Numbered from the stretch's first letter, positions 23,480 to 34,711 are shown. The stretch is DNA of 64,000 bases from Ailurus styani (GCA_002007465.1 LNAC01000009.1:3997526-4061525); one strand, 5' to 3'. Translations and numbers: made by a program. Notes: a model not told the origin generated them from the letters alone.

Positions 23480-24480
23480 AAAAGGTAACCTCCAACATAG
23501 GAGAAAATATATGCAAATCACATAACTGTTAAGTGATCTGTATCCAGAATATATGGAGAACTCTTAAAATTTAATAGTAGACAACTGAAAAAAGGGCAAA
23601 GGATTTGAACAGACATTTCTCTAAAGAAATGAGCACACAAATGAGGACTCACACAAATGAGCACACAAAAAATGCTAAATATCATTATTCACTAGGGAGA
23701 TGCAAATTCAAAGCACAATGAAAGATCAGCCATTCAGATGGCTATGATAAATAAAACGGACAAAAACAAGTATTGACGTAGATGTGGAAGGATCAGAATC
23801 GTTATGTATTGCTAGTGGGAATATAAAATGGTGCAGCCACTTTGGAAAACAGTTTGGCAGCCCCTCAAAGAGTTAAACATAGAGCTAACCATGTAACTCA
23901 ACAATTCTACTCATAGGTATATGCCCAAGAGCTCTGAAAACATATGCTAGCCACACGAATATCCACAATAGCATTATCCATCATGGCCAAAAAGTGGAAA
24001 TAACCCAAAGGTCCTCATCTGATGACTGAATAAATAGAAGGTGGTATATCCATATAGTAAAATAGTATTCTTTATTATGTATTATATAAGTATTATTGTA
24101 TTATGCCATTCTTTTGGCAATGAAAAAGAATGAAGTGCTAATAGACGTGATAACACGGCTGAACCTTGAAAACATTACGCAAAGTGAAAGAAGTTAGATA
24201 CAAAAGGCCAGCCACATCTTGGATGATTCCATTTATAAGAAATTCCAGAATAGAAAGATTAATAGACAAAAGGTGAATCAGTGGCTGCCAGAAACTATGG
24301 GGAAAGGAAAGGGGAGTGACTGACTGCCAATTGGGTTTCTTTGGGGGGAGAGGGGATGAAAATCCTCAAATTAGATTGTGGTGACGGGTATGTGAATACA
24401 CTAACCCACTGAATATACTAAAAAACTTTTAATTGCACATGAATTATATCTTGATAAAGCTGTTTGAAAAATAAAGTAAT
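23480..24480 (+). mobile_element. L1M 3' region
   Basis: Classic L1 ORF2 3' landmarks: GAACAGACATTTCTCTAAAG, AAAATGGTGCAGCCACTTTG, TATATGCCCAAGAGCTCTGA, GGCTGCCAGAAACTATGGGG and the AT-rich 3' end. Many indels, no long frame. Confidence 0.8.
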
Positions 24481-24559
24481 GCAAAGTAAACTAGTTACCT
24501 ATACCGACTACAAAGTTTCCAAACTGGGTACTTAGGAAAATGTAATTATAGAGATAACA

Positions 24560-24765
24560 ACAGCATCTACTATTCATTAAATTTGTGCACTGTACTAAAA
24601 TCTGTACAAAAGCACTGTATGTATTTTATCTCATTAGTCCTCAAAATAACCCACTGGATAGGTATTTTTTTTATTCCTATTGTGTAGAATAGGAGGCTAA
24701 AACTACTTGCTTAAGGTCATATAACTAGTGAGTGGCAAAGTTAGAATTTAAATTCAAAACACTTG
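24560..24765 (-). repeat. MIR SINE
   Basis: Antisense MIR: TTTATCTCATTAGTCCTCAA, AACCCACTGGATAGGTATT, then CTTGCTTAAGGTCATATAAC and TAGTGAGTGGCAAAGTTAG. Lies between two L1 pieces. Confidence 0.7.
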
Positions 24766-25268
24766 CTCAGAAAGTCCACAATAGCCAAACTATGGAAAGA
24801 ACCTAGATGTCCATCAACAGATGAATGGATAAAGAAGATGTGGTATATATACACAATGAAATACTATTCAGCCATCAAAAGAAATGAAATCTTGCCATTT
24901 GCAATGACGTGGATGGAACTAGAGGGTATTATGCTAAGCAAAATAAGTCAATCAGAGAAAGACAATTATCATCTCTCTCTGATATGAGGAATTTGAGAGG
25001 CAGGGTGGGGGGTCATGGGGACTAGGGAGGGAAAAAATGAAACAAGACGGGATCGGGAGGGAGACAAACCATAAGAGACTCTTAATCTCATGAAACAAAA
25101 TGAGGGTTGCTGGGGGGTGGGAGGGTAGGGATAGGGTGGCTGGGTTATGGACAATGGGGAGGGTATGTGCTATGGTGAGTGCTATGAAATGTGTAAGCCT
25201 GATGATTCACAGACCTGTACCCCTGGGACAAATAACACATTATATGTTAAAAAAAAAAAAAAAAAAAA
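24765..25268 (+). mobile_element. Carnivore L1 3' end, relatively young
   Basis: A 75-codon frame (24763-24987) covers the end of L1 ORF2 (protein landmark STDEWIKKMWYIYTMKYY). A G-rich 3' UTR follows, then ATTATATGTT and a 19-A tail (25250-25268). It is 5'-truncated, the common outcome of target-primed reverse transcription. Confidence 0.85.
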
Positions 25269-26049
25269 GAAGTGCTCCCATAAAAACCCAAACTGCTAGG
25301 ATGAAGACTCCATTCTTTACTGTATTGCCTAGAGGCAAAAATTATGTAAATATCATGTACTTTGAAAAATAAATCTTGCTTTATATAAAAACAAACAAAC
25401 AAACAAAAAGATGTGCTCAGGCCCAATATAGCCTGATGACAGTATGGAAGGTAAAGGTGAATACTATTTTCACAAATAAACAACTGAAATAATCTATAAT
25501 AGACAACACATTCCTAAACTCCAGAGTAAATTATTTACAATCCTCAGAACTAATGAGGTACTAGCAATTTTATTTATCTTGCACATAGTTAAGGAAAAAC
25601 AACCACAACAACAACCACCCATAGTAACAATTCTAAAACATGCACACGTATCCCCACTCCGTCCCCCCCATAAATCATGGAGGCACTCTGGCTTTTTAAA
25701 AGCAGGGAAAAACAGGGAAATACTGAAGAATCGCCGAGCTCCAGATGACCTTCAAGATCTCTTCCAACTTTGATGAGTTTAACAGTAGCCTGTATTTATT
25801 ATACAGCTAAAGAACAGCATCTCAAGTTTTATACATTATTTAAACACAATTACAAGTCTGAAAAACAGAGACAGCAAATATAATAGGGAAGCGGACCCAT
25901 CAGTCTTGAAGCTCTCCAGAGATTTCTTAATCAGATCAGAGGGTAATTTGCAAGCTTACTGTAGGGAGCACATTTAAACACAGTAAATACCACTTTAGTA
26001 AATCTAAAGACTGGCACAAATGTACAAAAATACCAATACCCCATGCCTA

Positions 26050-26245
26050 CCAAAATTCTTTATGTTAGTCAAATGCTTTACAGTTCACGAAGCGGACTAT
26101 GGAAACCTGGGTCTTGAAATACCCCTGAATCCTCATACTCATTTTAAAAATGAATAAACTGAAGCTCAGGAAGATTAAAAGACCTCTCCAACGTCATATA
26201 GCTCAGAAGTGGTAGATCAGGATTCAAAACAGTTTAATTTAAATC
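26050..26245 (-). repeat. MIR SINE
   Basis: Antisense MIR order: AAATGCTTTACAGTTCACGA, AATGAATAAACTGAAGCTCA, then ATATAGCTCAGAAGTGGTAG and ATCAGGATTCAAA. Confidence 0.6.
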
Positions 26246-26788
26246 TATTATTTTTCTAAGTTAAAAAAAGTCACTCAGCAGAGAAGTTTCTCTGAAGTTA
26301 AATAATGTAAAGCAGTGACTGGTCTTAAAATATGCAAGAGCTCCTCCCCAGAAGAGAAGTATAAGAAACCCTGGTCTAGAGCAATTAAATACACTACATC
26401 ATTATCTTTGCTGGAATAAAAAACCAAAAACATTTTAGTAAAAAATTTAAAAAACCCATCTTTTTAGTAAGTTCATAGCTTACCTATTGCAAAGCTGTAT
26501 TCCTGGGAAAAAGCCCCTTATGCCATGGCCATCACAAAGCAGTACGGATGAATGAGGAAGAGAAACCCATTTCTCAGTTTTGCTTCAAATTAAAATCTCA
26601 CTGACTTCTGAAAGAAAAAAATCATGTTGAAAATGTAAAAGAGATGCTGGTGACATTTATCGTGTCCACGTGCCTTGCTAATAAATACTACAGGTATGTG
26701 AACAGCAGAAAGAAACTAATTAACACTGGTATTTTTGGTTATATTAACTTCTATTCTGTACCTTCTTTGCTTCTGTGTTGTATTTTTT

Positions 26789-27027
26789 TATTTTATTTAT
26801 TTTTAAAAAAGATTTTTGTTTATTTATTTGACACAGAGAAAGAACACAAGCAGGAGGAGCAGGAGACAGGGGGAGAGGGAGAAGCAGGCTCCCTGCTGAG
26901 ATTGCTGCTCCTCAGCAGGGAGCCTGCTGAGATGAGCAAGGAGCCCAATGTGGGACTTGATCCCAGAACAGGACCATGACCTGAGCCAAAGGCAGATGCC
27001 AAACCTTTTGAGCCACCCAGGCGCCCC
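26789..27027 (-). mobile_element. CAN-SINE with internal inverted repeat
   Basis: Antisense element ending GAGCCACCCAGGCGCCCC. Flanked by CTGTGTTGTATTTTTT (26773-26788) and CTGTGTCGTATTTTTT (27028-27043). It contains an 18-bp inverted repeat at 26883-26900 and 26911-26928, not present in other copies here. Confidence 0.93.
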
Positions 27028-27043
27028 CTGTGTCGTATTTTTT

Positions 27044-27250
27044 AAATAGACTTTTAATTTTGAAAAAATTTTAGATTTACACAAAAGTTACAAAAAATGC
27101 CAAGAGTTCTGTACAGCCCTCAACCCCTCACCCAGTTTTAATAACATCTTACATTACCACGGCACATTGGTTAAAATAGAAAACCAACACTGATCAATGT
27201 CTATGTAACTTTACAGAATTAAACTATCCTTTGGAAAAGTCCTTTCAGTC
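27044..27250 (-). mobile_element. L1M-type LINE fragment
   Basis: Antisense block with TTTTAGATTTACACAAAAGT, ACATCTTACATTACCACGGC and ACATTGGTTAAAAT, as in old L1M copies. Non-coding. Confidence 0.6.
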
Positions 27251-28103
27251 TCCAGACCATTGCCAATCAGCACCCTTACAGGTTCTACTTGGAAGACCTC
27301 TCGGCTAAAGAACTTAGTAAAACCTATTTTAGCATTTTTAAAAAATAAGCTACCTACTTGATGAGGTTTGATTCCTGTCTCCCTTTAATTTTAAGCCACT
27401 GCTGAATGTTTTACTTAAAACTTCAGGGCAAACATTCCATTGTGGTAAACTCTGAGATTCAAAAGAGAAGGTATTGTTCTAACCACTAACTCCCCACTTA
27501 TCAGTCATCCTGCCATTACATTACAATATAGCCAAGGAAATGGTTTTAAAAGCACTCTCACATTCATTAGCATTTGGGGTAGGAAGCTCAACTCAAGAAA
27601 AGCAGAAGGCAGAAACAGCATTCAGTTTCAGGAAATGATTAGCTACAAGCCGACAAAATAAAGGAAAGTTTTTGTCAACATGTTACAAATAAGACAAAAA
27701 TCCTTCTATTCTAACTGTACGTATAAATAAGGTAAAAAGGAAAAGTTCATGAAAATGATACAGAGTACATTTAAGTGATTTTAAGGGTCATATTTCAAAA
27801 TTTCTGCAATCAGGATGTGATGGCCAAATGGAAATTTTAATGCTTGTCACTGCCTGAGACAATGATAGAGCATTCCTGAGAGCCTCATCTGTATTTCTGA
27901 AGACACAAAAGAGGACACTGGAAACGTATGGACCCAACTCTGAACTGGAAAGTATCTGAAACAGTAGGAATGTTAAAAGTTTGTAACAAAACTTTAACCA
28001 ATTTATTTCACTTATTCTTTTTCTTTAGGCTTTAGAATGATATCATTTAAAAATATCTAAATAAGTCTAAAAATGTTTTCTCATTAAGAATTTTACAAGC
28101 CTA

Positions 28104-28256
28104 GGGCTCAGGTCATCACCACTCGGTGGTGGGATACAGCCTCACATCGGATTCCCTGCTCAGCGGGGAGCCTGCTTCTCCCTCTTCCTCTGGTCCTCCC
28201 CCTGCTTGTGCTCTCTCACTCTCTCTCTCAAATAAATAAAATCTTAAAAAAAAAAA
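28104..28256 (+). mobile_element. CAN-SINE, 5'-truncated
   Basis: Starts inside the element at GGGCTCAGGTCATC and lacks the tRNA-like head. Then CTGCTCAGCGGGGAGCCTGC, the CT-rich part and AAATAAATAAAATC with an A tail. Confidence 0.88.
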
Positions 28257-28593
28257 ACCTTTTTTTAGAACCCTAAATGATTAAAAAAGCACATATCATA
28301 GCTTAATTGGCAGTGTTTTCTCCTCCTTTGGTGATGGAGAAAACAATGGATGGTATCTAGGATTCAATACAGTAGTAATTCAGCTGCCATATCCCACAAC
28401 GAAGCTTGATACTCTACGATACGGGCAACCTGATAGCTTAAATAAGAGAAAACACAAAGTCTTCCCCAGTCAGAAAACACAGGAAATGACACATAATTTT
28501 GCATTATCATAATAACAGCGTTATTTTCCCAACCCTAAGAGTTTTCTTCATGTAAAAAGTAAAATCCCCCTCAAATTTCCCAAGGGTATGCAG

Positions 28594-28655
28594 ATTTCTG
28601 CACCGTATCCAAGGAACATGGAGAATTTCTGCACCGTATCCAAGGAATGTGGAGA
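28594..28655. repeat. Tandem duplication of 31 bp
   Basis: Two adjacent copies (28594-28624 and 28625-28655) that share ATTTCTGCACCGTATCCAAG and differ at two positions. A local duplication in otherwise unique intron sequence. Confidence 0.9.
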
Positions 28656-28869
28656 AAAGCCAGGGCTGGAATCTGCCACAAATACAAAACTTGAGGGAAG
28701 ATTTTAACCAAATTCTTTTTAGCCAAACTCCTTTTCTAAGGACATTAGCTGTGATGAGAGCAGGCATCAACAAACAGTAGGTTCAATTAAATGTTCTAAG
28801 ATCCAAAAACAGATTTTTAACATCACATTTTCAAAGAGCTGATTCGTTCCAAGCTTCTCCAATGAGCAG

Positions 28870-29200
28870 TTTTTTCTTTTTTCCTGTACTGTGGTAAAAT
28901 ATACTTAACATAAAAGTTACCATTTTAAAGTATACAATTAGTGGCATTAACCACATTCACAATGTTGTGCAACCATCACCACTATCCATTTCCAGAACTT
29001 TCTCATCATCCCAAACTAAAACGCTGTATCCATTAAACAATAATGCTCCATCCCCTCCTCTGCCAGCCCCTGGTAATCCACATTCTACCTTCTGTCTCTA
29101 TGCATTTTCCTATTTTAGATACCTCATATAAGTGGACCCATAAGATATTTGTTCTTTTGTGTCTGGCTTACTTCTTCAGTGGGTACTTTAGTAAAGCGAA
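28870..29200 (-). mobile_element. L1M-type LINE fragment
   Basis: Antisense block with AATATACTTAACATAAAAGT, AATGTTGTGCAACCATCACC, CCCTGGTAATCCACATTCTA and ACCTCATATAAGTGGACCCA, a very common old L1M segment. Confidence 0.7.
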
Positions 29201-30411
29201 GAATGAAATCCCAAATTATTAGATTTCTTAATAATTTAACTGCACATACCGACACAACCTCTTAACTAAGCATACAGCTTTCCCAGAAATCCTGCTGTTC
29301 CATGAGCCCCAAGGGGCAGAGAATCGCAGACTGACCCTTTCTTTGCCTGTAGACAGGCCTAGTTAAGCAGCTGGAACTCAAAGAGCTGTCTCCTGAGAGC
29401 CCTGGAGGCTCTCCAGGGGTAAGTGGATGGAGCCAAGGGGAAGCAGGGAGCTGTGCAGGCTTAAAAACCATGGGGAAGAAAAGGCAAGGATTTATCAAGC
29501 TACTTGGCCTTGAGATGGTCTCCGGTTTGTCTGCCAAGAGGAGCTCCAGCACCCGGACACTTAGGCTGGGCAACACCTGTCAGAGTTGAGGCCAGACTGC
29601 AGCCTAGTCACCGAGAATGTCACCAGTGCAGGAAGCTTCACGGGGTCATGAGTCACTTTGCATGGCTCAGAGGTCCGGGCAAGCCTGCCCCGCCCCGCCC
29701 AGACAAACCCAGTTAGGAGAGGCACAAACAAGACACAAAACTGGCAGAAACACAGATGGCCAAAGAGCAGGGCTGACAGACAGGCCATGAATGAGAATCA
29801 AGACTGAGAGTAAAGGGTCAAGAAACACAAGCAAAGTAGAAAGAGAAACAAAAACAAGGTCCAGATAAGAGATGAGCTCCAGAGAGATAAACTGGAGAGA
29901 AATACAAAGTTGACAGGGGCAGAGTTGAGAGGCAGAAAGGGCAGGTGACAACAGGTGACAGAGACCGCAACAGGGGTGAGACACTGCTTAGAAGTAAACA
30001 GAGGCAGATACCAGCAAAGTCAGGGTGCAGCCCTTCTCCTGGCCTTGGCTCGAACCCGAGGCCGCCACGCCGCACCCACACGGCGCCCCCGAAAGGCCGG
30101 CGGACGTACCGGGGCGGGATCTCTAAGCGCTCTGGCCCGCCGAGGTCCGCCGCCACGGGGTGACCTTGGGCGAGACGCTGCCGCGGGGACCTTGGGGTCG
30201 CGGTCCGCGTACCCGGCTAGCTGGAAACCGCAGGAGTCGGACCGGGGAGCCGGGACTCCCAACCGCCAGAGCGCGACTTAAGCATCCCGGTCTGCGGAAC
30301 GGGCCTGCCGGGCTGGCGGCGCGCGCGCGCCGGGACCTGCAGAGAAGCCCGGAAACCTCTCCGGCTTCCCTCCCTGCCCTCTCGCTACCTATCGTCCCGA
30401 CCCCGCCGTAC

Positions 30412-30560
30412 CTGCTAACGGCTCCGCGCTCCCATAACCCGCCCGCCGGACACTTTCCGCCACCAGCGTCAGGCCCCTTCAAGCCGTCGCCGCCTCAACC
30501 GCCTCAGCCTGCGCCTCCCGCCCCCGGAAACGCTTCCCGGTTCCGCCCCCGAAACTGCCA
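30412..30560 (-). other. ZBTB43: Candidate noncoding first exon of ZBTB43
   Basis: On the minus strand GCAG|GTACGG gives a strong splice donor with the exon ending at 30412. Weaker alternatives are ATAG|GTAGCG (exon end 30389) and CCG|GTACGT (exon end 30110). The 5' boundary is a guess, set just downstream of the NRF1, GC-box and ETS motifs. The exon would be 5' UTR only. Additional 5' exons inside the intron cannot be recognised from sequence alone. Confidence 0.4.
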
Positions 30561-30563
30561 GTG

Positions 30564-30570
30564 CTTCCGG
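30564..30570 (-). promoter_or_regulatory. ETS/GABPA-like site
   Basis: CTTCCGG on plus, CCGGAAG on minus: the core ETS motif common in TATA-less CpG promoters. It lies about 25 bp from the NRF1-like site, toward the gene. Confidence 0.45.
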
Positions 30571-30594
30571 GGGTGCGTCAGAGAGAAGGCGGAG

Positions 30595-30606
30595 TGCGCA
30601 TGCGGG
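30595..30606. promoter_or_regulatory. NRF1-like site
   Basis: TGCGCATGCGGG matches the NRF1 consensus YGCGCAYGCGCR at 11 of 12 positions. A second half-palindrome, CTGCGCAG, lies at 30657-30664. Both are inside the CpG island, upstream of the likely ZBTB43 start. Confidence 0.55.
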
Positions 30607-30616
30607 GCTCGTTTTC

Positions 30617-30625
30617 GGGGCGGGG
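30617..30625 (+). promoter_or_regulatory. GC box (Sp/KLF site)
   Basis: GGGGCGGGG, a full Sp1-type GC box, about 10 bp from the NRF1-like site. Other GC-box-like runs lie at 29688-29700 and 30111-30117. Confidence 0.55.
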
Positions 30626-30675
30626 TGTCCGGGGAGCGCGGCGTTGCAGCCCGCTACTGCGCAGTGTAACCCGGC

Positions 30676-32105
30676 GCGGGTCAATCAGCTTGAGGGACTA
30701 TTAATGAGGCAACTGCTGGGCATTAGGGAGCTGGTACCAAGTCCTAACCCCCTTTCAAACTTTCCCTCTCTCTTGCTACCTAGCAGAGATCGTGTCAAAT
30801 CCGTTTGTGCCTCCACAGTGCCTTTGGCATGTAGTGGGTGCTCAATGCACAAGGAAAGGAACTGTGGCTTCTGTGTGGCAGGCGCTGGGCTGGGTCCCCT
30901 TAAGGACACATTTTGTTCAGGTCCCAGAGGAGATCCTTTGATCTCAGGGGAGGTAGATCTTCACTGCTGCTAGAAGGAATGACTCATAATTAGTCCAAAC
31001 TATTCTTGGTAATCCCATTAGCCAGTGGTTAGACAAGGCATAGTCATGTGACCAACTTCTGGCCCATAATACTTTTTTTTTTTTTAAATAGAAAAGAGCA
31101 CTAGGACTTCTAGTCGAGTATCCTCCTTAAGTGCTTTGCCATTTTTATTTTCTTCCTGCCTCTAAGCAGACCTAAAGGAAGTGCAGTCCCAATCATGTGT
31201 CTATGATGTGACAAGCAAATGCTAAAACTGGCAAAATGGAAAGATTGAAAGAGCCTAGGTCTCATGACATTAAGCTACAGTTACAGCTTACCGCTGGACG
31301 TTTTGTTGCATGAGCCTAATACATTTCTACTTGGACTTTATTTCTAGCAATATTGTAGACTCTTCAAATATAATAGCAACAAAATACATTAAAATGCTAA
31401 CGAAGTATTGAAAGCACCCTTTTTAGAACATTGATAAGCTTGTGAGAAAGTCAGGAAAATCATCCAAGACAAGGAAGAACGCAGAAACACAAGCCTAGGG
31501 AGTTAGATAGTGTTGATGTTCAGGAGTTATGCAGAGATACAGTCTGCATCGTTCTGATAGGTTAGCATGTGTGATATACTGATAAATATTTTGAAAATCA
31601 TCTCTGGAGGTAGGTAAACAATGATGTTGCTACTTAACTGTAGGGGCATCTGCCGAGGTCCAGGCAAGATGAGAGCCAAACTGGAAAATCAGGTTGGGGC
31701 CCAAAAAGGAATATAACTTTACGGGAAGGATAAACTAGAAGAAAAAAAAAATCTGCTCAGTAGAGATAGGCAGCAAGGAAAGCTGTCTCTCTGTAGGTGG
31801 AGAGGTAATGCATTTTGCCCCTACTGGATACATGGTTAAAGTCTGGCCATCACATGGCTACGATGTTTGCATAGTCCAAAATCCCACAAGCTGAACATGT
31901 CAACTCAACATGGAACTGAGTTGATAGTACTTATGGTACTTGGCTGAAACAAACATATGTCCTTTCTGGAAGAACTCACTATCAACCCAGGTCTCAAAGA
32001 ATTCCCACAGACAGGCTTCCAAATGAATATGAGCTCACAATCAATAACCACAAAACCCATAAGGAAATAAGCAGAGAAGTCAAGCAGCAGAAGCAGATCT
32101 GTTTT
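30676..32105. other. Spacer upstream of the ZBTB43 promoter, no gene seen
   Basis: No CAN-SINE, no clear L1 and no gene-like reading frame. Weak MIR-like text near 30.83-30.97 kb (GTGCTCAATG; GGCAGGCGCTGGGCTGGG). Could hold proximal enhancer sequence. Confidence 0.4.
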
Positions 32106-32311
32106 CCTTTTTTAAAAGATTTTATTTATTTATTTTAGAGAGCAAGCGCAAATGGGGAGGAACAGAGGGAGAGGGGTGGGAAATAATCTCTAGCAGATTC
32201 TGCTCTGAGCACAGAGCCCAATGCAGGGATTGATCCCATAACCCTGAGATCATGACCTGAGCCAAAACTAAGAGTCAGACGCTTAACTGACTGAGCCACC
32301 CAGGTGCCCCA
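32106..32311 (-). mobile_element. CAN-SINE with 11-bp TSD
   Basis: Antisense element ending TGAGCCACCCAGGTGCCCC. Flanked by AGATCTGTTTT at 32095-32105 and 32312-32322. Confidence 0.92.
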
Positions 32312-32668
32312 AGATCTGTTTTAAACGAGTAGCTCATTGGAAAGTTTAAGCACCAAATTAGATAGAGCTGAAGAGAAATTAGTGCACTAAAAGATAGATT
32401 TGAAGAAAATAACCGAAAAACCATCCCAGGGAGACAAAGAAATAGAAAAGAGGGAAGAGGTTCATCATAGGCTTGTCAATTATGCTGGGAGATTATAAAG
32501 TGAATGTGAGCAAGGCAATTGTCAAATAAGGATTGAGAATTTTTCAGAATTGATGAAAGATAAGAATCCTCAAGAAACGCACTGAATTCCCAGGTATGAT
32601 AAGGAAATAGAAAACCTAGATCCATTCTGGTGAAACTGCAGAACCCCAAAGCACAAGAGATCATTTTT

Positions 32669-32864
32669 TAAAGATTTATTTATTTTGAGAGAGAAAGAGA
32701 GAAAACACATGATCAATGGGGCAGGGGCAGAGGGAGAAAATCTCAAGTAGATTACGATCTGAGTGAGGAGCCGGACGTGGGGCTTAATCTCACGACCCTG
32801 AGATCATGACCTGAGCTGAAACCAAGAATTGGACACTCAACCCACTGAGCCACCGAGGCCCCCC
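32669..32864 (-). mobile_element. CAN-SINE, diverged
   Basis: Antisense element: AAAGATTTATTTATTTTGAG, ACCCTGAGATCATGACCTGA, and TGAGCCACCGAGGCCCCCC. The flanks (AGAGATCATTTT and TGAGATGATTTT) are an imperfect duplication. Confidence 0.9.
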
Positions 32865-32896
32865 ATGAGATGATTTTAAAAGCAGAGAGGGAAGTC

Positions 32897-32945
32897 AGAT
32901 AACCTATAATGGAATAATGGATAACCTATAATGGAAAACCTGCAA
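32897..32945. repeat. Short tandem duplication
   Basis: AACCTATAATGGA is repeated in head-to-tail units of about 22 bp, then a degenerate third unit (AACCTGCAATGGA). Local slippage or duplication. Confidence 0.75.
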
Positions 32946-33125
32946 TGGAAATTGTTCAAGGCACTAATGGGAGCAGTGATAATAATAGTAGCATGAAATA
33001 ATATCATTAATGGAATAATTGTGTTAATTTAATGAGAGAAAAAAATTGTCTACCTAGAATTGTGTACCTAGTCTTTCAAGAATGAAAACACAGTACTATT
33101 CAGATCAACAAAAACTAAGAGTTTC

Positions 33126-33322
33126 AGGGTGCCTCAGTGGCTCAGATGGTTAAGTGTCTGACCAGCTCAGGTCATGATCTCAGAGTCCTGGGATCAATTC
33201 CTGCGTTGGGCTCCCTGCTCAGCGGGGAGACTGCTTCTCCCTCTGCCTTTCCCCCTGCTTGTGCTCATTCTCTCTCTCAAAAATAAATAAATAATTTTTA
33301 AAAAAGCTAAAAAAAAAAAAAC
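33126..33322 (+). mobile_element. CAN-SINE with 11-bp TSD
   Basis: AGGGTGCCTCAGTGGCTCAG head to an interrupted A tail. Flanked by CTAAGAGTTTC at 33115-33125 and 33323-33333. Confidence 0.92.
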
Positions 33323-33559
33323 CTAAGAGTTTCTACCAACAGAACTTAACTGAAGAAACTTCTAGACGATATATTTCAAGAAGAAATAAAATCCCAGGAG
33401 GAAGATCTGAGGAACAGTAAAGATTGGTGAGCAAATAAGATGGCAATCATGAGTAAATACGAATTGTGGGATTCGGAAAAGAACAATAAGCAGAAATAAT
33501 GGAGTGATTGTATGTAAAGTATATGAGCGTAACTGAAGGTAAAGTGTTACGAAGTATGT

Positions 33560-33925
33560 ATGAGTTATCTATTGCATAACAAAGAGCCATAAAACCTCAG
33601 AGGGATACAGTTATATTTGTATATTGCTCACACGTCTGGTGTCAGCTGGGGGTGGATTAGGAAGCTCTGCTGAGCTTGGCTGGACTTGCTTACGTGTCTG
33701 GGCTCAGCTAATCTAGAATGGTCTTGGCTGGGGGCCTTTACTCTGCTGCATGTGTCTCACTCACCAGTCAGGCTGTCAGGGTAAGTTCTCATGGCAATGG
33801 CAGGGACACAAAAGAGAGCAATGGAAATGTACAAGCACATTTTCAAGACTCTTTTTACATCTAATTAACCAAAACAAATCGTATGACTGAGTCCATTGTT
33901 ACAGCAGGAGGAAGCTATGAAGGAT
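33560..33925 (-). mobile_element. MaLR-type (MLT1-like) LTR fragment
   Basis: GAGTTATCTATTGCATAACA at the start, then AATGGTCTTGGCTGGGGGCC and ATGACTGAGTCCATTG blocks resemble an antisense MaLR LTR. Family assignment tentative. Confidence 0.45.
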
Positions 33926-33969
33926 CATGGCAGAGGGTTTGCATACTGGGAAAGCGAAGAGTTGGAGCC

Positions 33970-34089
33970 ACTGGAGAAGCTGATTCCCCACTGAGCAGGG
34001 ATCCCAACTTGGGGCTCAATCCCAGGACCCTGGGATCATGATCTGAGGCAAAGACAGATGTTTAACTGACTGAGCCACCAAGGCACCCT
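33970..34089 (-). mobile_element. CAN-SINE, partial
   Basis: Only the head half in antisense: CTGAGCAGGGATCCCAACTT, CCAGGACCCTGGGATCATGA, TGAGCCACCAAGGCACCC. The CT-rich tail side is missing or unrecognisable. Confidence 0.85.
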
Positions 34090-34239
34090 GAAAACCAACA
34101 TTTTAAAAAAGAAGGCAAGTAAGAAAGGAAGAAAAGGGGGGAAGGCAGAAACAAAAACATAAAACATGGAAAAAATACAAATCACAAAATAAAGTGGAAA
34201 AAGAAATTCAAATGTATCAGTAATCACAATAAATACATT

Positions 34240-34451
34240 ATTATTATTATTATTTTATTATTTTTTTTTATTTATTCATTTGACAGAGAGAGAGATTACA
34301 AGTAGGCAGAGAGGCAGGCAGAGAGAGGAGAGAGGAGGAAGCAGGCTCCCTGCTGAGCAGAGAGCCCGATATGGGCCTCGATCCCAGGACCCTGGGATCA
34401 TGACCTGAGCCGAAGGCAGCGGCTTTAACCCACTGAGCCACCCAGGCGCCC
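34240..34451 (-). mobile_element. CAN-SINE with ATT-repeat tail
   Basis: Antisense element next to an ATT-repeat tail (about 34240-34258), ending GAGCCACCCAGGCGCCC. The flanks contain AATAAATACATT on the left and AGTAAATACATT on the right. Confidence 0.93.
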
Positions 34452-34511
34452 AGTAAATACATTTTTAAAAGCCCTAAAACTTCTAGTTAAAAGAAATTCT
34501 AACACCAAGTT

Positions 34512-34711
34512 TTGTGGGTTTTTTTTTAAGATTTTATTCTTTCATTTGAGATAGAGTGAGAGAGAGAGCATGGGGGGTGGGTAGAAGGAGAGAGAGAAGC
34601 AGGCTCTCCAGTGAGCAGGGAGCACAATGCAGGGCTTGATCCCAGGACCCTGGGACCATGACCTGAGCTGAAGGCAGACACCCAACCGACTGAGCCACCC
34701 AGGAGCCCCCA
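34512..34711 (-). mobile_element. CAN-SINE, first of a stacked pair
   Basis: Antisense element from the T run to GAGCCACCCAGGAGCCCCC. Flanked by AACACCAAGTT at 34501-34511 and 34712-34722. Confidence 0.93.

Larger units (their letters stand above)
10302..30411 (-). other. ZBTB43: ZBTB43 5' UTR intron
   Basis: Inferred intron of about 20.1 kb between the donor at 30411 and the acceptor at 10302. It is filled with L1, CAN-SINE, MIR and MaLR-type sequence listed separately. Apparently unique, non-coding stretches are 10.33-11.36, 22.4-22.7, 22.84-23.13, 25.3-26.05, 26.25-26.77, 27.25-28.1, 28.26-28.87 and 29.2-30.04 kb. I see no reading frame with gene-like features in them. Confidence 0.6.
30040..30675 (-). 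promoter_or_regulatory. ZBTB43: CpG-island promoter of ZBTB43
   Basis: The only dense CpG cluster in the window (about 600 bp), set in otherwise CpG-poor DNA and at the right distance upstream of the coding exon. No TATA box is evident. It contains a GC box, an NRF1-like site, an ETS-like site and a (GC)6 tract, typical of housekeeping TATA-less promoters that start at several sites. SINEs are absent from about 28.3 to 32.1 kb. Such islands often fire in both directions, so a divergent noncoding transcript on the plus strand is possible but not shown. Confidence 0.9.

Noticed and set aside
24763..24987. 75-codon frame on the plus strand
   Set aside because: End of L1 ORF2 in a 5'-truncated L1, listed as a mobile element.
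30160..30669. 169-codon open frame on the plus strand across the CpG island
   Set aside because: Arg/Pro/Gly-rich composition of stop-poor GC-rich DNA; no domain, no Kozak or splice support, and it overlaps the promoter.
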